A stretch of DNA of 54,558 nucleotides. Origin: Nitrosovibrio sp. Nv4. GTDB taxonomy: Bacteria; Pseudomonadota; Gammaproteobacteria; Burkholderiales; Nitrosomonadaceae. How positions within the stretch are numbered: the stretch's first letter is position 1; every line of letters begins with the position of its first letter. The DNA lies in NCBI RefSeq assembly GCF_900215485.1, contig NZ_OCMZ01000003.1:1-54558 (forward strand), in the 5' to 3' direction. Of the stretch, positions 10,005 to 18,308 are shown in pieces. Under the pieces are notes generated by a model. It had not been told where the DNA came from. It searched no databases and worked only from the letters and a program-made list of their open reading frames with translations. A program made the translations under genes and the position numbers.

Positions 10005-11126
10005 CTACTGCCTTGTGGAGTTGACTATCTCAGGAACTCGAGGACCGAATACGGCTTCCAGCTTCTGTATGTGCTCAATAAGCCATTCAATCATATCAGG
10101 CCAATTTTCCTGTGCGTAACCATCGAACGATCGGGCGTATTCAATAAAAGACCTTTTGTTGTCATCCATTCTTCGCCACGATAGCGGTGCCCCAAACGCA
10201 TTTTCACATTCGAGCTTGTGATCATGAAGCCGATCAAATAGCTTTTTATTCTGCTCTTTTGAAGATTTATGCAGTTCGAGGGCAACCCGAACCTCATCTC
10301 TGTTAAAAACCATTGAATAGGAAACGCCGCGTAGCCCGGAGCCAGCGTTAAGCCAAGGGTCGTGACTGGCACTTATATTCGCATATAGCTCGTTGTTGGA
10401 TTGACCAAGTGCCTCTAGCACTCTTTGCCAGAAATCTCTCCTTCGCTGGTGACGGGTCGCTCGGCTGCGTTCCGAGAATTGCTCTTCAACTTCTTTCTGC
10501 GAGACCCCAATCATAAAATCTTCAGCTTCGGGTAGCGGAATTACTTGCTCGATGCTAAGAAAAAGGTCGACCCCATCCTGATAAGGCATAGCTTTGAAAC
10601 ACTTGATGAATACCCCATGTTTTAAGAGCCATAGCACTGTCGAAGTTACTTCCTTGCGGAACTGTGCAGCAACCATTATCAGTCGCTGATCATTGCCCGA
10701 GTTCAGAACCACTTCCGAAAAGTCTTCTTGTTCAAGAAATACACAAATTTGTGCCTTTGCATCTTTTCCTGAATCATTCCTATCCAGATAGCTCTGAAAA
10801 ATTTCCGTGATCTGTGTCTTTGACAAAGTCGAGCAGTAAGAAGCGTATTTGAGGGCTTGCCAGACAACATCTCTACCCGAATCATCGAGTTTATTTTCGA
10901 TAATTACCAAGCCACCTCGTTTATCGATTGCCAACAAATCCAGACGCTCTTTAGTGTCGTCGAACCCATCAAACTCCTTTTGGATAATTAGCAACTCTTC
11001 TCCAAGAACATTCGGCTGGTTTGCAATCCATTCTTGCAAATGGTTTCGCTCGGTAAACCCTAGTTCGGAGAATTTGGCTTCTTTAACCTTGGTAATTCGG
11101 TTCGAGATATGATTTATTCGATACAT
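10005..11126 (-). CDS. PD-(D/E)XK nuclease-like protein, DUF4268 type
   Basis: Protein of 373 aa. Residues about 25-100 carry a restriction-endonuclease-like fold: LGFTERNHLQEWIANQP, then RLDLLAIDKRGGLVIIENKLDD, giving the D...(E)xK pattern, followed by a conserved QALKYASYC helix. The C-terminal half (RRDFWQRVLEALGQ, then GLRGVSYSMVFNRDEVRVALELH) matches my memory of the DUF4268 domain. Such proteins are common in defence and mobile regions but have no settled function. The gene ends about 60 bp upstream of gajA on the same strand, so it may be co-transcribed with Gabija. Whether it contributes to that system is unknown. Confidence 0.65.
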   Translation of the reverse strand: MYRINHISNRITKVKEAKFSELGFTERNHLQEWIANQPNVLGEELLIIQKEFDGFDDTKERLDLLAIDKRGGLVIIENKLDDSGRDVVWQALKYASYCSTLSKTQITEIFQSYLDRNDSGKDAKAQICVFLEQEDFSEVVLNSGNDQRLIMVAAQFRKEVTSTVLWLLKHGVFIKCFKAMPYQDGVDLFLSIEQVIPLPEAEDFMIGVSQKEVEEQFSERSRATRHQRRRDFWQRVLEALGQSNNELYANISASHDPWLNAGSGLRGVSYSMVFNRDEVRVALELHKSSKEQNKKLFDRLHDHKLECENAFGAPLSWRRMDDNKRSFIEYARSFDGYAQENWPDMIEWLIEHIQKLEAVFGPRVPEIVNSTRQ

Positions 11127-11322
11127 TGTTTTAGACCCCTAAGCTGCTAACACGAGAACACCACGGCAAACCTCCTAGTTTTTCCACCCATGAAAGTTTG
11201 GCGAGGCATTTGAATCGATCAATACCCGCAGTTTATGGCTGAGTAAGTCAATGGGACTTTGGGTAGCCTATCAAGTACAGGTATATAAAGGTGTACCTAG
11301 CGATGCTACCAAGCCTTGTGAC

Positions 11323-11748
11323 CTAAAAATTGCTCTGATTCAGATCCTTGGTGGTGGGCTCAGGAGATTTTTTTACGACCTCCTGAACCTGGGCCCGCTG
11401 CATTTCACAGTTCTTCTCGCCTGCAAGGATAATCAGATGATTGTGCCTTTGCCGCAGCGCATTAATCTCCGTCTGCTCTGCCTGGCTGAAATCCATAAAG
11501 AACCACGGCACTAGAAAGAAAGCCCCCGCTACCCCAAGGGCAACATTTTTGCCCGTTTTTTCTGTGGCCGGTATTAGCCGGCTTACTTCCGAGTCAATAA
11601 AGCTCAACTCGCTTTCAATAGCCTTGCACGATCTACTTGTATCGCCATATTGATTAACGGCAACAGGATTTGCGGCTCGACCAGCGCAACCAGCAATGAA
11701 TGTCACAGCAATAATTACTGACACCGTTTTTCTTGTTAATTGTTTCAA
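11323..11748 (-). CDS. Small predicted lipoprotein with a hydrophobic segment (141 aa)
   Basis: Unknown function. The start is taken as TTG at 11748, because AAGGAG lies 6 nt upstream and this gives a compact signal peptide (MKQLTRKTVSVIIAVTFIAGC) ending in a lipobox FIAGC. The reading from ATG 11775 adds nine residues and has no ribosome binding site. After the lipid-modified Cys comes a helical part, then a second hydrophobic stretch (VALGVAGAFFLVPWFFMDF) and an amphipathic helix with QAEQTEINALRQRHNHL, a pattern also seen in small envelope proteins of conjugative plasmids. It sits about 560 bp past trbL on the same strand and may belong to the end of the mating-pair region. Confidence 0.6.
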   Translation of the reverse strand: MKQLTRKTVSVIIAVTFIAGCAGRAANPVAVNQYGDTSRSCKAIESELSFIDSEVSRLIPATEKTGKNVALGVAGAFFLVPWFFMDFSQAEQTEINALRQRHNHLIILAGEKNCEMQRAQVQEVVKKSPEPTTKDLNQSNF

Positions 11749-11775
11749 GATGCGCTCCTTGGTTGCATACGTCAT

Positions 11776-12309
11776 AGGGGACCCAAACCCGCGAACGAGA
11801 TGCTATGTTGGAAAAAAACCAGGTATTAGGTGATCTACGGCTTTAAAGCGTAAATCTGATGGAATGGTTCATTTTTGCCAGAGCGATGGGCTGGACCGAG
11901 CGATATTTCCAGCCCGATTTTAGAGCTCTTATTGCTGAGCAAACAATTGGACTTAGGTACACCAAAGCTGAGTAGGGGTATTTCCCAGTTTACGATTTCT
12001 ATAGAGGGGCAGGAAGTTGAGAGGCCGGAAACTGGGGTTGCTGAAAGATGCGAACAGGCACTGATTCGGCTACAGGTAAACTGGATTAGAGAGGGTCGCT
12101 CGACAATAAGAAGTTGTCTTGCTAAGAGCCGCTAAGAAGTCTTGAAGAAAAAAATAAAAATAGCTTGGGCAAGGCCGAAGGCCGCGTCAGGACGCTTGGG
12201 TTTATGTTGGGTAGAGTCTGGAAACCCTGTGGGCAATCCCTGTGGGAAACCTGTGGACGGGGATCTATCCGTCCATCAGGTTATCCATAGGGTTGTCCAT
12301 GGGAGGGGC
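11776..12309. other. Non-coding stretch after trbL, with inverted repeat 12250-12280
   Basis: No convincing gene is seen. On the trbL-proximal side, 12250-12280 holds an inverted repeat (CCTG TGGACGG, 8-nt loop, CCGTCCA t CAGG), a possible transcript end for the trb operon, though without a T-run. Nearby CCTGTGG is repeated several times (12220-12260), and TTATCCATA at 12281-12289 is one base off a DnaA box. Confidence 0.35.
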
Positions 12310-13674
12310 TTAGCCGAATCTCGATTTGCTGTTTACGAAAGCTTCGGCTTCAGCTTCCTTGTCCAATGTCGTATCAGTGGAACCAGCAAACTTGTTCCCG
12401 GTGAATTCAGGTTGTTCCATGCTGGCGCGAATGGCTGAGGCGACTTTTCCGCCTGGAGTTTGACTAACGCGGTCCCCAGTGCCGGCGATCTTTGTCTTCA
12501 CAACGTCCATACTGCCTTTTGCAAGATGCGATCCCATCTCAGCTGCAAAGCGCGCGCCTGTCCCCATCGCCTGTCTCAGCCCTCCATGGCCACCAGATGG
12601 GGAACTCCCGCCGCCCTGCCCTCCGCCGCTAAACATCCCTCCCCCGCTTTCCATATTGCCTTGCGCAGCATCAAACGCTGCCTTGATTGCGGAGGCCCCG
12701 CCTGCCGCATTGGTTGCCGAGGCCATTGTCATGGCTGCCGCCATTCCTGTTGCCGCCGCGACTGCGCCTATCGCAGCGCCGCCACCGATATTGCCTATCC
12801 CGCCCCCTCCTCCACCACCGCCAACAATACTGGCCAGCATCGGTGGGATTTTATTGACCAGTGTGAGCAGCACTATAGACACGACCATCATTACGCTGAG
12901 CTCTTTGAGGTTCATTCCCCCACTCATTTGCAAATAATAGTCGTCAAGAAAGCTTCTGCCGATGCCCACCAACAGCACCATCGCAAGTAGCGACACCGCG
13001 ACACCCAATACGGTCTTGTAGTAATTGATTGCCATATCGGAAGTCCAGCGCGAACCGCCAAAGCCCAGGAAGAAGATACCGGCATAGGCCAGTATCCAGC
13101 CCGCTACAAGCAGTAACAGCATATTGACACTGATCAGCGCCAGGATGACGAGGATGACTGCCGTCATGATAACGCCAATCATGCTGATAATTGGCGAACG
13201 AAAGGAGGTCTCATCCAACGCTCGATAAAAAAGGTCGAAACCGATATCCACAATCTTGGATGGAGAACCCATGCCTCGAAGTCCGCTGGCCTCGTTGCCG
13301 ATCTGTTTCATCGAATCAATAATTGACGTAGCGAAATTCGGTCCGTTGATCAGCAGCCACCAAAAGAATCCCGTGAACACCGTAAAACGGATGAATTCGA
13401 CAAAGAATTCTCCAAGGTCGGCTCGCCGTACCGCCATTAACCCAAAAGTCCAGACCATGCTGATGACTACAAGCAGCCAGAAGAGCCACGACGCCCTTTC
13501 CGTAATGGTTGCCGCCCAAGCGGTAGCTGCCGCTTGATAACGGCGTAAAATGTCGTCAAGCACATTAGTAGTTTCGACGGCTGCATGCACTTCAGAGACG
13601 AAAAGCGCCAAACAGAACAACACCGATAGCGTAGCCACGATTGATGAAGCTGGTGGTTTCATGGCCGTTACCAT
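12310..13674 (-). CDS. trbL: TrbL/VirB6-like inner-membrane channel protein
   Basis: Polytopic inner-membrane component of the P-type mating-pair formation system, 454 aa. An N-terminal signal-like segment is followed by about six hydrophobic helices (for example WLFWLLVVISMVWTFGLM, AVILVILALISVNMLLLLVAG, VAVSLLAMVLLVGIG, MMVVSIVLLTLV). The C-terminal third is a Gly/Ala-rich low-complexity tail (GGGGGGGGIGNIGGGAAIGA and GGGMFSGGGQGGG), as in RP4 TrbL. TrbL corresponds to VirB6 and helps form the DNA translocation path. The ATG at 13674 overlaps the end of trbK by 7 nt; an internal ATG four codons later (MKPPASS) is also possible. It is the last gene of the canonical trbB-L order. Confidence 0.92.
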   Translation of the reverse strand: MVTAMKPPASSIVATLSVLFCLALFVSEVHAAVETTNVLDDILRRYQAAATAWAATITERASWLFWLLVVISMVWTFGLMAVRRADLGEFFVEFIRFTVFTGFFWWLLINGPNFATSIIDSMKQIGNEASGLRGMGSPSKIVDIGFDLFYRALDETSFRSPIISMIGVIMTAVILVILALISVNMLLLLVAGWILAYAGIFFLGFGGSRWTSDMAINYYKTVLGVAVSLLAMVLLVGIGRSFLDDYYLQMSGGMNLKELSVMMVVSIVLLTLVNKIPPMLASIVGGGGGGGGIGNIGGGAAIGAVAAATGMAAAMTMASATNAAGGASAIKAAFDAAQGNMESGGGMFSGGGQGGGSSPSGGHGGLRQAMGTGARFAAEMGSHLAKGSMDVVKTKIAGTGDRVSQTPGGKVASAIRASMEQPEFTGNKFAGSTDTTLDKEAEAEAFVNSKSRFG

Positions 13675-13889
13675 TCCACATCTTTACTTCTCTTTAAGCC
13701 TCCTGGGAGATAGTCCGGGCATTTGGCAAGAAGAGCCTTATGCTCCTTCTCGTCCGTTATCTTTCCCAAGTCTTCGCAGGTTGGATTGGCTATCGTTACT
13801 CTTTTATCGGGCACAAAGTTGTCGCATCCAGTAAGTATTGTGAGCATGAGTGTCGTAACTACCAGGGCAACCGATTGTTCAGTTTTCAT
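13668..13889 (-). CDS. trbK: TrbK-like small lipoprotein (73 aa)
   Basis: A 73-residue lipoprotein with signal segment and lipobox LTILTGC (Cys22), then a short periplasmic part with two more Cys (PTCEDLGKI, LLAKCPDYLPGG). Size, lipid modification and position between trbJ and trbL match RP4 trbK (69 aa), the entry-exclusion lipoprotein that blocks uptake of like plasmids. Sequence identity to RP4 TrbK is not obvious to me, so the call rests on position and architecture. It overlaps trbL by 7 nt. It could set this plasmid's own exclusion specificity. Confidence 0.65.
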   Translation of the reverse strand: MKTEQSVALVVTTLMLTILTGCDNFVPDKRVTIANPTCEDLGKITDEKEHKALLAKCPDYLPGGLKRSKDVEW

Positions 13890-13907
13890 TATCTTTTCTC
13901 TCTCTGA

Positions 13908-14672
13908 TTACCATTCATATGGCACACTTTTCTTGAATACTCCCGCTGTCGCTTGTGCGTCGGCCGCTGCCTGTTGCGCTTCAATATCCGCCAAAGCCGA
14001 CTGCCGGGCCGCTTCCGCATTTTGTTGCGCGATCAGCAGCCCGCGTATCTGCATCAACTGGCTGGCCTGATTGCTGGCGAGCTGGTTGGCGGCCTGTATC
14101 GCCTGCATTTGCCCTTGGGAAGTTTGCGCAGCGGCCTGCAAAGCCGTGAGTCGTCTGGCATCCGCTTCGAGTTCCTGCTGTTGTAGATCGAGTCCGCGCA
14201 TCAGGGCATCGTTGGCGCGTTTCTGTGCATCGGACGCCAGGGTGCGATTTTCCAACAGTCTGTTGCGTTCTGAATCCGGACAGCCGTTAATGCTAAAGCA
14301 CGGTGAGCTCATGTAGTAGGATGAGTTTTGATACTTATACAGATAGCCGTCAAGATTGCCCGCCTGGTTCTTGTAGTAATTGAGCGTGTTCACCGCCCCC
14401 AGGAGCGCCATGTTGACGCGCTCGGCCTGGTTCCAGACATACGCTGCCGGCGCCAGCGTGTTTTGAATCATGTTTTCGTACTGCATCAGCTGGAGCTGGT
14501 ACTGCTGGATCATCTTCAGCGTCTGGTTTACCCCCTCCATCGCCGACACAGCTGTTTGCTTCAGGTTGGCGGCATCGATGACTGGCACGCCACTAGCTGC
14601 TACTTCCGGCGCTGATGCGCCAAGGCTTATTACAACCATTGCTGCAAGAATTCGGGGCGTAGCTGTTTTCAT
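13908..14672 (-). CDS. trbJ: TrbJ/VirB5-like periplasmic pilus-associated protein
   Basis: 254 aa with a Sec signal peptide (MKTATPRILAAMVVISLGASAPEVAAS) and a long alpha-helical, Gln/Ala-rich body (QTLKMIQQYQLQLMQYENMI; QAAAQTSQGQMQAIQAANQL; AAADAQATAGVF). This is the typical TrbJ/VirB5 pattern; VirB5 proteins are minor, tip-associated pilus components. The ATG at 14672 has GGGAG upstream with 7-nt spacing. It lies between trbI and trbK in the RP4 order. Two Cys near the middle (PCFSINGCPD) may form a disulphide. Confidence 0.92.
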   Translation of the reverse strand: MKTATPRILAAMVVISLGASAPEVAASGVPVIDAANLKQTAVSAMEGVNQTLKMIQQYQLQLMQYENMIQNTLAPAAYVWNQAERVNMALLGAVNTLNYYKNQAGNLDGYLYKYQNSSYYMSSPCFSINGCPDSERNRLLENRTLASDAQKRANDALMRGLDLQQQELEADARRLTALQAAAQTSQGQMQAIQAANQLASNQASQLMQIRGLLIAQQNAEAARQSALADIEAQQAAADAQATAGVFKKSVPYEW

Positions 14673-14685
14673 CTAATGCTCCCTA

Positions 14686-15972
14686 TTAATAGTCGAACGC
14701 CTGGTAGGGTTTGGTGAAAACCAAATCCTTGGTGACGGTTACGTTGAAACGGTAGCCGGGGCGAATTTCAAGCGTCGGCGATATGTTGAGATTCTTTGAA
14801 ATCAGTTGCGAAGTCACGCGCCCCAGCTGCTGCCCCAGGGCAGCACTCAGTACGCTGTTCGTCGTGGGCGCGCCGAACGTTCCTGCAATCTGGTTGCGGC
14901 TTTGGCTCAATGACACGCCCGCCGTGATCGCCGACATAATCAGTGCCGCGCCGAACAGCCGAACGTAGTGATTGTTGACCTGATCCGAGAACCCCGCATA
15001 GCCCGCGCCGCTGGAGCCCGGCATGGCGCCGATATCCATCGTCTTGCCATCCGGAAATACCAGGCGCTGCCATGCAACCAACAGGTTTGCCTGCCCATAA
15101 GCCACATCGCTTGCATAAACCCCTTCGAGCTTGGTGCCTTGCGGCACCAGCAAATGCTTGCCCGTGGCCGTGTCGTATACATCCTGGCTGACCTGCCCAA
15201 AGATTTTACCCGGAAGCGTGGAATTGATGCCACTGATCAGCGTGGCCGGAATCACGAAAGTGGTCTGCACGGTATAGGGAGAGCGCGGCGGGAGAACGCG
15301 CGAATCGAGCTTCCATTTATCCCCCTCCCCTCCCTCAAAATCTTCGTAGGTAGCCCTGGATTTCGTTTGCTGGCCTGGTCCGCTTTGGCGCAATTCTTCG
15401 CTGTCTTCCATATCCTGGCTAGTGGCTATACCCGCTTTCCTGAGTTGTGCCAACCGTTCCTTGTAAACAGCTGCAGGGTCCCCGCTGGCTGGAAGACCAG
15501 CCGGACGCACATTCGAGGCATTAGGCGCGCTACGCTCGCGTGGTTGTGCCATTTGCACGCCTGTTTTCGCTTTTAATGCCTCTTCGAACTGCTGTTGCTT
15601 CATCTGCCGGATACGCTCCACGTCAGCCTGATGCTGCGATGCTGGCAGGCCTGGCGGGGATGGCAGCGGCATATTGGGATTATCGGCGCGAAGCTGGGCT
15701 TCCTCCGGAAGAGACGGACTTGACGCCGCAATAATGCCGTCTTTGCGGTCCCCCGCAAGTTCCGTAGCGAACAACGCCGTGTTGCCGCTGCGCTTGACCG
15801 TATCCGTTTCTCTTTGTTTCGTATTGCTGCGATCCATCGCAACTAGCGCCATGATCCCAAGGAAAAGAACCACTGCCACCCCAATTAGATAAAGGGGTAA
15901 ATTATTGACGCGGCGCACGCCACCGCTTGGTACCTGGAGGGGGGGAGTTGCCGGAGACATGGGATTGCTCAT
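14686..15972 (-). CDS. trbI: TrbI/VirB10-like envelope-spanning protein
   Basis: 428 aa, the energy-sensing scaffold that spans both membranes in type IV secretion. One N-terminal membrane helix (LPLYLIGVAVVLFLGIMALV), a Pro-rich periplasmic linker, then the VirB10 core: LPPRSPYTVQTTFVIPATLISGIN, GKHLLVPQGTKLEGVYAS, RLVFPDGKTMDIGAMPG and a C-terminal ITAGVSLSQ and PGYRFNVTVTKDLVF. The start is set at ATG 15972 (MSNPMSPAT) because AAGGAG lies 5 nt upstream; this overlaps the trbH 3' end, indicating coupling. The longer reading from 15993 adds seven residues without such a site. Confidence 0.93.
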   Translation of the reverse strand: MSNPMSPATPPLQVPSGGVRRVNNLPLYLIGVAVVLFLGIMALVAMDRSNTKQRETDTVKRSGNTALFATELAGDRKDGIIAASSPSLPEEAQLRADNPNMPLPSPPGLPASQHQADVERIRQMKQQQFEEALKAKTGVQMAQPRERSAPNASNVRPAGLPASGDPAAVYKERLAQLRKAGIATSQDMEDSEELRQSGPGQQTKSRATYEDFEGGEGDKWKLDSRVLPPRSPYTVQTTFVIPATLISGINSTLPGKIFGQVSQDVYDTATGKHLLVPQGTKLEGVYASDVAYGQANLLVAWQRLVFPDGKTMDIGAMPGSSGAGYAGFSDQVNNHYVRLFGAALIMSAITAGVSLSQSRNQIAGTFGAPTTNSVLSAALGQQLGRVTSQLISKNLNISPTLEIRPGYRFNVTVTKDLVFTKPYQAFDY

Positions 15973-15974
15973 CT

Positions 15975-16490
15975 TTACTCCTTGAAAGTCCATGCCCCCG
16001 CAGGCGCGATGGTACCGTTATCACCTATGTATGCACGTGCCAGCAGGGCGTGTCCGATTTTCACTGTGATTCGGGAGAAACCCGCTGCGGGGGAATGATC
16101 AATCGCATAGTGGAGTTCTATGCCTGTCTTGTCTGGTTGTGACTGGGCTGGTGTTTTGTCATCGGTTGCCGGCTTTGACGAAAATGACGCGCCGAACGTG
16201 TCTTGCGGCAGGATCATGGCAAGGCCGCCCTTCTCAACAGCCCTTGATTCGGAAAGCGCATAACCTTTTGCACGCAGCTTTTTCGCCAGCAGCGTGCCGA
16301 AACTCGTCGGCGCGGAAAATACCATGTTAAATTGTGTCCTGGCAGGCGGATAAAGGCGCGCAAGCTGATTGGCGGTATCGGATGCGATTTTTTCATCATG
16401 GGAGGCATACCGCTTATCTCCTTCACTGATGGGCTGGAGTGCACATGCGCCAAGGCTTGCGCATAGCAACGTGATAAGTAGAGCGCGCAT
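15975..16490 (-). CDS. trbH: TrbH-like outer-membrane lipoprotein
   Basis: 171 aa with a short signal and lipobox SLGAC (Cys16). The body (ANQLARLYPPARTQFNMV; FGTLLAKKLRAKGYAL; ELHYAIDHSPAAGFSRITVKIG) has the mixed alpha/beta look of TrbH. RP4 TrbH is a lipoprotein that, with TrbG and TrbI, forms the outer-membrane core complex. The start at ATG 16490 (MRALLITLL) gives the signal peptide directly; a longer frame from 16748 would overlap trbG by about 260 nt and is rejected. It lies 2 nt from trbG and 2 nt from trbI, inside a tightly packed operon. Confidence 0.85.
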   Translation of the reverse strand: MRALLITLLCASLGACALQPISEGDKRYASHDEKIASDTANQLARLYPPARTQFNMVFSAPTSFGTLLAKKLRAKGYALSESRAVEKGGLAMILPQDTFGASFSSKPATDDKTPAQSQPDKTGIELHYAIDHSPAAGFSRITVKIGHALLARAYIGDNGTIAPAGAWTFKE

Positions 16491-16492
16491 GT

Positions 16493-17524
16493 TTATTGAC
16501 CCTTCCTGATCGTGACGCGATCCTGACTGGAGCCGACACCAGCGACCAGGATAGCTTTGTCGAAAATGCTGTCCACAATGTAGCGATTGCCTTGCAATCG
16601 GTAATTCACCTGAACGGATTCTTCGTCGGTGAACAAACCTCCATCCTTGCGTACCACTAGCAGGATAGGGGCTTCGGCCTGATTCATGGTCGATGGCATC
16701 TGGATAATGGTTTTTACGCCATCGTTGTAGACACGCACTGGCTTCCATGCGGCGTTGGCGCCATCAATCGTATAGTCGAAGTTGAGATCCCCAAGGTATT
16801 CGCCAGTACCAGGCAGGATCTGCCGGCTGTGGTTTTTGGCATCCATTTTCTTGATTTCTTCCCACTTCGCCATTGCATCTTGCGGATAGATGAATCCCAC
16901 CCGCGGCATGAATTCGTTGCGGTGCGAGCGCAACCGCAAATGGTAGGTGCGCCGGTCAGTGGTAACTATCAAGGACGTCTCCAAACCCGTATCCATCGGT
17001 TTGATGATCAGATGCTGTACTTCATTTCCGCCGGCGCCGGTGACAGCTGGCTCGACCGTCCAGCGCGCCATGTCGCCAAGATGGATGGAATTTACCTGCT
17101 CGCCAGGTTGCAACTCCACATCGCACACTTGCAGCACCGCGCAAACGATGCTCGGTTGTGTGGCACCGAACAGGAATCGCACGGTACCATCTGCGCCAGC
17201 CACGGGTTTCACCCCTTGCGTGGAATTGCCGGCCTTCCATTTCTTGACGATGGCAAGCGCTTCGCGCTCATGCGGCGTTAGTTTCAGCTCAGGATTACTG
17301 AAATAAAGCGTTTCGGGTTCGGGCTCGGGTTCAACCCTCGGCGCCGAAGCCGGTTGATGAGGATATAAGACTGGAATGAACTCCATTTTTTTTGCAGGTG
17401 GCCGCTGTTCTACGGATGAGGTTGATCGCTGGGCCGGTATCTCCGGGGCAACCACAAGATGTGAGCCAGCTATAGCGATAGCGGGAACGGCGCAGGTAAT
17501 CGCCAAGACAGTAACTGCTTTCAT
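16493..17524 (-). CDS. trbG: TrbG/VirB9-like periplasmic core protein
   Basis: 343 aa with a signal peptide (MKAVTVLAITCAVPAIAIAG). The C-terminal VirB9/CagX domain is evident: FLFGATQPSIVCAVLQVCDV, LQPGEQVNSIHLGDMARW, HLIIKPMDTGLETSLIVTTDRRTYHLRL (motif TTDRRTYH is diagnostic), FDYTIDGANAAWKPVRVYNDGVKTIIQMP, and GNRYIVDSIFDKAILVAG. The ATG at 17524 is preferred because GAGG is 7 nt upstream; a longer frame to 17566 overlaps trbF. It forms the outer-membrane core with TrbH and TrbI. Confidence 0.94.
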   Translation of the reverse strand: MKAVTVLAITCAVPAIAIAGSHLVVAPEIPAQRSTSSVEQRPPAKKMEFIPVLYPHQPASAPRVEPEPEPETLYFSNPELKLTPHEREALAIVKKWKAGNSTQGVKPVAGADGTVRFLFGATQPSIVCAVLQVCDVELQPGEQVNSIHLGDMARWTVEPAVTGAGGNEVQHLIIKPMDTGLETSLIVTTDRRTYHLRLRSHRNEFMPRVGFIYPQDAMAKWEEIKKMDAKNHSRQILPGTGEYLGDLNFDYTIDGANAAWKPVRVYNDGVKTIIQMPSTMNQAEAPILLVVRKDGGLFTDEESVQVNYRLQGNRYIVDSIFDKAILVAGVGSSQDRVTIRKGQ

Positions 17525-17531
17525 ATAGACC

Positions 17532-18308
17532 TCAAATTTGTTTGGACCAGGCGAAATCGCTGACAAAAATGCCCAGGGGGTTGTTGCGGATCTGTTCTTC
17601 GCTGGTTTCCGGTGCGGGCTCGGACACGTACATCGTCACCAGTGCGCGCATGCGGTACGGCGGAGTCTTCACAAAACCTTGCCGGTCGCGTACGGTTTCG
17701 GTCCAGTCCACTTGCCAGGTTTCCGGTGTTTGCGCGATCACCGAAATAATTTCCGTGCTGACCGTTTCCTTTTCAGCTCGCTTGAAAGGATTCCAATCCG
17801 GCCTGCCGTTCAGGAACTCATTCATCTTTGCCGTGGCTGGATCATCGGGTGAAAGCATCGCGTAGACCCCGAATATGGCCTTGCGCTGCAACGCCACATC
17901 AGGCGTCACCAGACGGGCCCACTGAATGAACGTTGCCATAGCTGCATGAATGACACGCTGATCGACGGCTTTTGCCCGGTCCACAGGCGCTACCGCAATT
18001 GTCTGGCCCAGTTTGTCCACTTCAACCACATAAGGGATGAATTTCGATTGGCTGCCGATATAGATCATGCCGCCGACCCCGGCCAACGCAATCAAGAGAC
18101 AGAGCAGGCCCAGCATTTGCCAGTTCTGGCGGGATGCCACTTGTTCTCCCACATGCTCATTCCAGGTGCGACGTGCCGCGAGATACGGGTTGTCGCTCTC
18201 CCCTGCCCTTCTTCCATCAGCCATTGATGATGTAACCCGTTCATCTCCGGCTACCGGCCGCCTAAAGACCAATGACTTTAACGTCATTGCTAAATTGCTT
18301 ACGTTCAT
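17532..18308 (-). CDS. trbF: TrbF/VirB8-like inner-membrane assembly protein
   Basis: 258 aa, bitopic inner-membrane protein: cytoplasmic N-terminus with NPYLAARRTWNEHVG, one membrane helix (MLGLLCLLIALAGVGGMIYIG), then a VirB8-like periplasmic domain (YVVEVDKLGQTIAVAPVD, MATFIQWARLVTPDVALQR, WQVDWTETVRDRQG). VirB8 proteins nucleate assembly of the channel. Its ATG overlaps the trbE stop as ATGA, so the two are probably translationally coupled. Confidence 0.94.
   Translation of the reverse strand: MNVSNLAMTLKSLVFRRPVAGDERVTSSMADGRRAGESDNPYLAARRTWNEHVGEQVASRQNWQMLGLLCLLIALAGVGGMIYIGSQSKFIPYVVEVDKLGQTIAVAPVDRAKAVDQRVIHAAMATFIQWARLVTPDVALQRKAIFGVYAMLSPDDPATAKMNEFLNGRPDWNPFKRAEKETVSTEIISVIAQTPETWQVDWTETVRDRQGFVKTPPYRMRALVTMYVSEPAPETSEEQIRNNPLGIFVSDFAWSKQI

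Noticed and set aside
12142..12438. 98-codon plus-strand frame after trbL
   Set aside because: Overlaps the end of trbL antisense and lacks a ribosome binding site or domain.
15975..16748. 257-aa reading of trbH
   Set aside because: Overlaps trbG; ATG 16490 gives a proper lipoprotein signal.
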